Shown piece after piece: positions 6,338 to 9,976 of a DNA stretch of 9,976 nucleotides. The DNA comes from BHER01 sp051652245 (GTDB taxonomy: Bacteria; Bacillota_I; Bacilli_A; Culicoidibacterales; Culicoidibacteraceae): assembly GCA_051652245.1 (NCBI GenBank), contig JBOFTV010000078.1, forward strand, positions 1 through 9,976, in the 5' to 3' direction. The translations under genes and the position numbers were made by a program. The number at the start of each line of letters is the position of its first letter. Within the stretch, counting starts at the first letter, position 1. Below the pieces are notes generated by a model. It did not search any database, was not told the origin of the DNA, and saw nothing but the letters and a program-made list of their open reading frames with translations.

Positions 6338-6964
6338 TTAACCATTTTTCTGGTCAACTAAATACATTAATGTTTGTAATCTACTTGCTAAATCAATATG
6401 CTCAACAATTACATCTTCTGGGGCATCAATTCTATTAGAAGAAAAGTTTAAAATTCCTTTTATCCCTAATTTAACCAAGCGATCAGCAACAATTTGTGCT
6501 TGATCAGAAGGCACTGCTAAGATAGCAGAATTAATATTCTCACCAATATTATTTTCAAGATCGTCAATATTTTGAATTTTGACATCGCCAATTTCATTGC
6601 CAATTCTTGTTGGATCATTATCATAACATTCAGTAATATAAATGTTATTCCCTTTGATATAGTTATAATTAAATAAAGCTATTCCCAAATTCCCAGCACC
6701 AATTAAAATAATTTTTCGTGGTTGCTGTAAACCAAGACATCTCTGTAATTCTGAAACAACTTTATCAACATTATAGCCCACACGCTGTTTCCCTAATTCA
6801 CCAATATAAGAAAAATCACGGCGAATAGTTGTAGCCTCAATTTTAATAACCTTCTCTAAATCAAAAGAATTGATTACAACTAATCCCTTTTCCTGTAATT
6901 TTAAAAACTGGCGATAGTATTCTGGCAGTCTCCTGGCAGTTGCCTTTGGTAATATTTTTCTCAT
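6338..6964 (-). CDS. rex: Redox-sensing transcriptional repressor Rex
   Basis: The 208-residue protein has the normal Rex length. Rex is a homodimer that binds DNA when NADH/NAD+ is low and releases it when NADH rises, relieving repression of fermentative and electron-transfer genes. The N-terminal winged helix (about 1-80) contains the family signature RRDFSYIGELGKQRVGY (48-64). The Rossmann domain starts with ILIGAGNLG, whose GAGNLG (89-94) is the NAD(H) loop. The C-terminal helix, about 186-205, is the part that swaps between subunits in known Rex structures. The ATG at 6964 overlaps the tsaD stop as ATGA, implying translational coupling. Upstream of rex in the same unit is tsaD, and a terminator follows. 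I found no clear Rex operator (TTGTGAA-N4-TTCACAA type) in the window, so autoregulation is not supported here. Confidence 0.97.
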   Translation of the reverse strand: MRKILPKATARRLPEYYRQFLKLQEKGLVVINSFDLEKVIKIEATTIRRDFSYIGELGKQRVGYNVDKVVSELQRCLGLQQPRKIILIGAGNLGIALFNYNYIKGNNIYITECYDNDPTRIGNEIGDVKIQNIDDLENNIGENINSAILAVPSDQAQIVADRLVKLGIKGILNFSSNRIDAPEDVIVEHIDLASRLQTLMYLVDQKNG

Positions 6965-7986
6965 TCTTTCACCTCATTATATTTCTTGAAAAATTCTGCA
7001 ATCGTTAAATTTGGACTGCAATCAATTAAATTTTGTTTTGATATGCTCAGTGGAGGCAAATAATTGGCAATAGCGCCAATCATTGCAGCATTATCACCAC
7101 AGTATTCTATTTTTGGTATTAAGTACTTCAGCGATTTGTAGTCCGCTGAAATTTCTACAAAACGCTGCCGTAACTGACTGTTTGCGCTCACTCCACCACA
7201 GAGTACAACAGTTTTTACATTGAATTCCTCAACTGCTTGAATAAGTTTATTAGACAACTCATCAATGACTGTTTTCTGAAAACTATGTGCTAAATTAATT
7301 TTATCGGATTCTGTTAGCATACCTTTTCGAATCTCATTTACAACAGCAGATTTCAATCCACTAAAACTAAATGCGTATCGCTCATCCATTTTTGGTTTTT
7401 TAAATATATATGTTCGCTCTCCTTGTTGTGCCATTTTGTCAATAATAGGTCCACCCGGGTAAGGCAAAGACAACTGCTTAGCAATTTTATCGTAGACTTC
7501 GCCTACTGCATCATCCCGTGTCTTCCCGATTACTACATGGTTAGTATACGTCTTACTAATAATAAGCTCAGTATGTCCCCCTGAAACGACTAAGCTTAAA
7601 ATTGGAAACGTAACCTCCTCAGACAAATTGGCTGAAAAAATATGTCCTAAAATGTGATGTACCGGTATTAATGGCACTCCTAGAATTGATGCAATCGTCT
7701 TTCCAGCGTTAATTCCTACAAGCAAGGAACCACTCAAACCAGGACCAACAGTTACCGCAACTGCCTGTGGCACTAACTCTTGCGCATCTAAAAAGCACTT
7801 CACCTTTTCAACCACATAACTAAAATACCGAACATGTTCCCTGCTGGCTAATTCTGGAACAACCCCTCCGTATTTTGCATGTGTTTGAATTTGCGTAAAA
7901 GTCTCCATAAACAAAACTTCCACTCCATTTTTAATAATTGCCATACTAAATTCATCACAACTACTTTCAATTGCCAAAACAATCAT
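6961..7986 (-). CDS. tsaD: tRNA N6-threonylcarbamoyladenosine synthase subunit TsaD
   Basis: The 341-residue protein is the catalytic subunit that transfers the threonylcarbamoyl group from TC-AMP to A37 of ANN-decoding tRNAs, acting in the cytoplasm with TsaB and TsaE. It has the ASKHA-fold start VLAIESSCDE, GPGLSGSLLVG (81-91), the metal ligands H111 and H115 in HILGH, VSGGHTEL (134-141), DDAVGEVYDK, LPYPGGP, LCGGVSAN (262-269), and the metal-binding Asp D298 in CGDNAAM. Length and motifs are complete. The ATG at 7986 follows a strong AAAGGAGT site. It overlaps rex by 4 bp and is separated from tsaE-tsaB-rimI by 221 bp that contain possible terminators and a weak promoter, so it may form a separate unit with rex. 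Confidence 0.98.
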   Translation of the reverse strand: MIVLAIESSCDEFSMAIIKNGVEVLFMETFTQIQTHAKYGGVVPELASREHVRYFSYVVEKVKCFLDAQELVPQAVAVTVGPGLSGSLLVGINAGKTIASILGVPLIPVHHILGHIFSANLSEEVTFPILSLVVSGGHTELIISKTYTNHVVIGKTRDDAVGEVYDKIAKQLSLPYPGGPIIDKMAQQGERTYIFKKPKMDERYAFSFSGLKSAVVNEIRKGMLTESDKINLAHSFQKTVIDELSNKLIQAVEEFNVKTVVLCGGVSANSQLRQRFVEISADYKSLKYLIPKIEYCGDNAAMIGAIANYLPPLSISKQNLIDCSPNLTIAEFFKKYNEVKE

Positions 7987-8004
7987 ATCGACACTCCTTT
8001 TTTT

Positions 8005-8031
8005 AAAAAAAATACATCTCTAAAAATAGAG
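8005..8031 (-). other. Hairpin plus T8 tract in the tsaD leader
   Basis: On the minus strand CTCTA-TTTT-TAGAG (8031-8018) forms a 5-bp stem. Five bases later comes a T8 tract (8012-8005), which ends only 18 nt before the tsaD start. It resembles a weak intrinsic terminator placed before the ribosome binding site. It could attenuate tsaD or simply be AT-rich leader. Confidence 0.3.
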
Positions 8032-8044
8032 CAAACATAATCAA

Positions 8045-8053
8045 AATATAGCA
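8045..8053 (-). promoter_or_regulatory. Possible extended -10 promoter for tsaD-rex
   Basis: The minus strand reads TGCTATATT, an extended -10 with one mismatch to TATAAT. The best -35 at 17 bp is TTTTCT (8068-8073), which is poor. Its position about 60 bp before tsaD suits a separate promoter, but the match is weak. Confidence 0.35.
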
Positions 8054-8121
8054 CTTTCCAGTAATAAAGAAAAACTCAAATTTCATAAATCCATGATGTT
8101 ATCTCCCAACTCTAATTGTAC

Positions 8122-8184
8122 TAAAAAAAGCATACTATTACTATCTTTTTTGTAAGAAAGAAAGCATTTTATCAGGCTTTTTTT
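8122..8184 (-). terminator. Two terminator-like hairpins after rimI
   Basis: On the minus strand the first hairpin has AAAGC/GCTTT arms (8180-8176 and 8165-8161) with a 10-nt loop and a U-rich tail. The second pairs AAAAAAGATA (8151-8142) with TATGCTTTTTT (8134-8124), leaving one bulged G, and ends in a T7 run. Both are AT-rich, and each alone is weak. They lie 24-86 bp past the rimI stop and may end the tsaE-tsaB-rimI transcript or reduce readthrough into tsaD. Confidence 0.4.
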
Positions 8185-8207
8185 AAGAGAAACGAAAATG
8201 AACTGTG

Positions 8208-8657
8208 TTAGCCTTCTATTTTAATATATTTTCGAAAAATAATTGCTTTTTCTTGAGGATTGGTATAATAGTTTTTTCTTTCTCCCATTATATCAAAACC
8301 AAGATTTTTGTACAAAGATATTGCTCCTTTATTTGAGGCACGAACCTCTAAAATAACCTCACTAACTTTAACTTCTTCAGCATAATCAAATAATTCCTCA
8401 AAAAGTGATTTAGCAATCCCCATTCTCCTACTTTCGGGTGAAATCACAACCTTAAAAACTTCTATAAATCCATCAATAAAACTTATTTTACATAGTATGT
8501 AACCGCTAATTAATGCTCCCGACTTCCTAATAAAAACCCGCGACATCTCACAGGCAAAAAATGCTAACAGCTGGTTTTCACTATATGCCTCAGCACCAAA
8601 CACTTCTACTTCTAAATCAATAATTGCTTTTTTGACACCATTTCCCAATTCAATCAT
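8208..8657 (-). CDS. rimI: RimI-type protein N-terminal acetyltransferase (GNAT)
   Basis: The 149-residue GNAT-fold enzyme transfers acetyl from acetyl-CoA. The family's best-known substrate is the N-terminal alanine of ribosomal protein S18 in Enterobacteria; the substrate here is not shown by the sequence. The acetyl-CoA loop is visible as SRRMGIA (76-82, R/Q-x-x-G-x-A). LEVRASN (103-109) carries E104, and SLYKNLGF (114-121) carries Y116, matching the catalytic Glu and Tyr of RimI. The tail KNYYTNPQEKAIIFRK is also typical. The start at 8657 overlaps the tsaB stop as ATGA, so the two are translationally coupled. RimI within the t6A cluster is a frequent bacterial arrangement. Confidence 0.93.
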   Translation of the reverse strand: MIELGNGVKKAIIDLEVEVFGAEAYSENQLLAFFACEMSRVFIRKSGALISGYILCKISFIDGFIEVFKVVISPESRRMGIAKSLFEELFDYAEEVKVSEVILEVRASNKGAISLYKNLGFDIMGERKNYYTNPQEKAIIFRKYIKIEG

Positions 8658-9292
8658 CCAATATTAACACCTTCCAAATAATAAGGCTCAAATGTATGAA
8701 TATTATGAACTTGCCGACTTAATTCATACCAAATATCATAAGCTAGTTGCACATTATATCTTCCTTGTAAAACTTCACTTTTAGAAGCCATAGCTCCATT
8801 ACAGAAAATATCAGTAAATGGAAGCGCCTCTAAATCCTTTTGAGCAATTAGCATATCGGGAAAGTCTACACCTTTCCCCATTTTAAAACGAGCGTAATAC
8901 TTACCTTTTCGCGCCAATACTAAGCATAAATAGTCAGCCCCTACATTTTGCTTATCTTGCAGCGACATTTTCCGATAAATAGCTAATATAGACACCCAAT
9001 AAACCTTAATAGTAGGGAGCATCACAGCAATTGTTTTAGCAATTGTAACCGCAATTCTTGTGCCCGTATAGGATCCGGGTCCGCTAGCAATATAAAGTGC
9101 CCCTAAGCTTGCAATAGATAGCCCATTACGCTCAAGTAACTTAACAATTCCATCAAAGAAAATCTCTGATGGTCTCATCCCTTCAAAATATGACTGTTCC
9201 AATTCATCAATGACACAACATTTCCCCTCAATTACCTCAGCAAGCGTTAATACTAGGGGCAATGTTGCACTTTTTAAAAACAATATTTTCAT
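8654..9292 (-). CDS. tsaB: t6A biosynthesis protein TsaB
   Basis: This 212-residue protein is a non-catalytic ASKHA-fold paralogue of TsaD that dimerises with TsaD and links it to TsaE in t6A synthesis. The hallmark SGPGSYTGTRI (70-80) is present, as is the ending EPYYLEG, which resembles the PxYLR tail of the family. I chose the ATG at 9292 rather than the earlier in-frame ATG at 9379: MKIL at 9292 is the family start and has a GAGGAG site 10 nt upstream. It overlaps the end of tsaE by 56 bp and the start of rimI by 4 bp. The first strand reads MKILFLKSAT where most homologues have a D-T-S/A motif, so the usual Asp is Lys here. TsaB needs no catalysis of its own, so function is probably kept. 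Confidence 0.94.
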   Translation of the reverse strand: MKILFLKSATLPLVLTLAEVIEGKCCVIDELEQSYFEGMRPSEIFFDGIVKLLERNGLSIASLGALYIASGPGSYTGTRIAVTIAKTIAVMLPTIKVYWVSILAIYRKMSLQDKQNVGADYLCLVLARKGKYYARFKMGKGVDFPDMLIAQKDLEALPFTDIFCNGAMASKSEVLQGRYNVQLAYDIWYELSRQVHNIHTFEPYYLEGVNIG

Positions 9293-9749
9293 TAATAAGC
9301 CACTCCTCAATTTTTTGTAAAGCCACAGCATTTGTATCAAAATAAATATTTCGATAAGCTGCATCATCTGTATATTCAATGGTAATCGCTAAATATTCAC
9401 GTTCTGCAAAAACTTCCGGATGCAAGTTTGACCACTCAAAAATAGATAAACTTGGTTCTTCATCCAAAGATTCAATAATCCAGTCATAATCCCCTGTAGA
9501 TACTCGATATAAATCAAAATGCAATAGTTTGACTTCACCATAATCATAAATATTAACCAAGCTATATGTTGGACTAGAAAATTCAGCCTTAGGTACAAAC
9601 AATGTACAAATAAATCTCGAAAGAGTCGTTTTTCCGGCACCAACTTCACCATTCAGTCGTAAGATATCAGGTAAATCACTTCTATTCTCATAGATAAACA
9701 GCGCCACTTTAGCAAGTAAATCCTCACTGCTTCTTTTAATCATCAGCAC
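9237..9749 (-). CDS. tsaE: t6A biosynthesis ATPase TsaE
   Basis: The 170-residue P-loop ATPase drives the TsaBDE cycle for t6A formation. Walker A is GEVGAGKTT (34-42, with K40), followed by SSPTYSLVNIY (58-68), HFDLYR (77-82), and FEWSN (104-108), all family signatures. The start is a GTG at 9747-9749, six nt after GGAGGG; the next ATG at 9743 is 12 nt from that site and so less likely. The protein is slightly longer than usual because its last ~18 codons overlap tsaB. It is the first gene after the rRNA operon, with its own extended -10 promoter, and begins the tsaE-tsaB-rimI unit. Confidence 0.95.
   Translation of the reverse strand: MLMIKRSSEDLLAKVALFIYENRSDLPDILRLNGEVGAGKTTLSRFICTLFVPKAEFSSPTYSLVNIYDYGEVKLLHFDLYRVSTGDYDWIIESLDEEPSLSIFEWSNLHPEVFAEREYLAITIEYTDDAAYRNIYFDTNAVALQKIEEWLINENIVFKKCNIAPSINAC
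9303..9308 (-). promoter_or_regulatory. Ribosome binding site fixing the tsaB start inside tsaE
   Basis: The minus strand reads GAGGAG, 10 nt before the ATG at 9292, inside the tsaE coding region. It supports the start at 9292 over the longer frame. Confidence 0.75.
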
Positions 9750-9755
9750 AACAAG

Positions 9756-9761
9756 CCCTCC
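9756..9761 (-). promoter_or_regulatory. Ribosome binding site supporting the GTG start of tsaE
   Basis: The minus strand reads GGAGGG, 6 nt before the GTG at 9749 and 12 nt before the ATG at 9743. The spacing favours GTG. Confidence 0.7.
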
Positions 9762-9782
9762 AAAAATAAAATTATCCCCTAC

Positions 9783-9791
9783 ATTATATCA
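9783..9791 (-). promoter_or_regulatory. Extended -10 promoter of tsaE-tsaB-rimI
   Basis: The minus strand reads TGATATAAT, a perfect extended -10. The -35 at normal spacing (GTGGCT, 9806-9811) is poor. A TTGACT at 9799-9804 is only 10 bp away and cannot serve as its -35. The predicted transcript starts about 27 nt before the GTG. Confidence 0.6.
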
Positions 9792-9849
9792 TAAAAAAAG
9801 TCAAAAGCCACTTCATAAGATAAAAAGCTCCCAACTCACATAAAAAGAC

Positions 9850-9868
9850 AAAAAAAAAGGATAGAAAA
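9850..9868 (-). terminator. T tract after the 5S rRNA gene, possible rrn terminator
   Basis: On the minus strand the closing helix of 5S is followed within about 10 nt by a run of nine T (complement of 9850-9858). A hairpin of AGG/CCT alone would be very short. The 5S helix itself may supply the stem. The call is weak. Confidence 0.3.
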
Positions 9869-9976
9869 CCTGGCAACGTCATCATCTCGCAAGCACAAAG
9901 CTTACTACCATCAGCGCTAAAGAGCTTAACTTCCGTGTTCGGTATGGGAACGGGTGTAGCCTCTTTGCCATTGTCA
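9869..9976 (-). rRNA. rrf: 5S ribosomal RNA, 5' end cut by the window edge
   Basis: The minus strand shows conserved 5S segments: ACACCCGTTCCCAT, CCGAACACGGAAGTTAAGC and GATGGTAGT, ending in TTGCCAGG, the 3' strand of helix I. The matching 5' strand is only partly present (TGAC...), so roughly the first 5-10 nt lie beyond base 9976. This marks the 3' end of an rRNA operon on the same strand as all downstream genes. The exact 3' end is estimated from helix I and may be off by one or two bases. Confidence 0.95.

Noticed and set aside
7987..8207. Rex operator or riboswitch in the gap before tsaD
   Set aside because: No TTGTGAA-N4-TTCACAA-like palindrome and no recognisable riboswitch or T-box core was found there.
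9292..9379. Longer TsaB starting at 9379
   Set aside because: The extra 29 residues do not resemble the family and lie inside tsaE; the ATG at 9292 has a proper ribosome binding site and family-like start.
9799..9804. TTGACT as the -35 of the tsaE promoter
   Set aside because: It is only 10 bp from the TATAAT, too close to act with it; no good -10 lies 17 bp downstream.

Overview
The window looks like chromosomal DNA from an AT-rich, low-GC member of the Bacillota (Firmicutes). The evidence is AT-rich intergenic DNA, strong Shine-Dalgarno sequences, rho-independent terminators, a Rex redox repressor, and a groESL operon with a CIRCE operator. The order tsaE-tsaB-rimI-tsaD, then rex, then groES-groEL, following an rRNA operon, resembles the ydiB-ydiE/rex/groESL region of Bacillus subtilis (from memory, not searched). 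Rex and peptide use suit a fermentative or facultative organism, but I cannot name the genus. The genes are mostly housekeeping, and I see no mobile element, CRISPR array or phage cassette.

Every confidently called gene lies on the minus strand, so the window is transcribed from right to left. In that order it holds: the 3' part of a 5S rRNA gene (9869-9976, the end of an rrn operon); tsaE, tsaB and rimI, overlapping (9749-8208); a 221-bp gap with terminator-like hairpins and a weak promoter; tsaD and rex, overlapping by 4 bp (7986-6338), closed by a clear terminator; two tandem peptidase T genes (6241-3771), closed by a terminator; the CIRCE-controlled groES-groEL operon (3723-1681); an orphan OmpR/PhoB-type response regulator with its own promoter (1620-835); and a tRNA-Ala(UGC)/tRNA-Ser(GCU) pair with its own promoter and terminator (660-395). 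The leftmost ~390 bp has no confident gene, only an open frame entering from the left edge on the plus strand.

TsaE, TsaB and TsaD are the bacterial proteins that make the t6A modification of ANN-decoding tRNAs, one of which could be the tRNA-Ser(GCU) encoded here. RimI is a protein N-acetyltransferase that commonly sits in this cluster. Rex would adjust fermentative genes to the NADH/NAD+ ratio. The PepT enzymes complete tripeptide breakdown, and GroES/GroEL fold proteins.

The most unusual points are: the response regulator has Ala where the phosphoacceptor Asp should be; the downstream PepT copy departs from the family pattern at several active-site motifs; all five well-supported promoters carry an extended -10 (TGnTATAAT); and a G7 tract lies in the spacer of the groE promoter. 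None amounts to a convincing new biological system.
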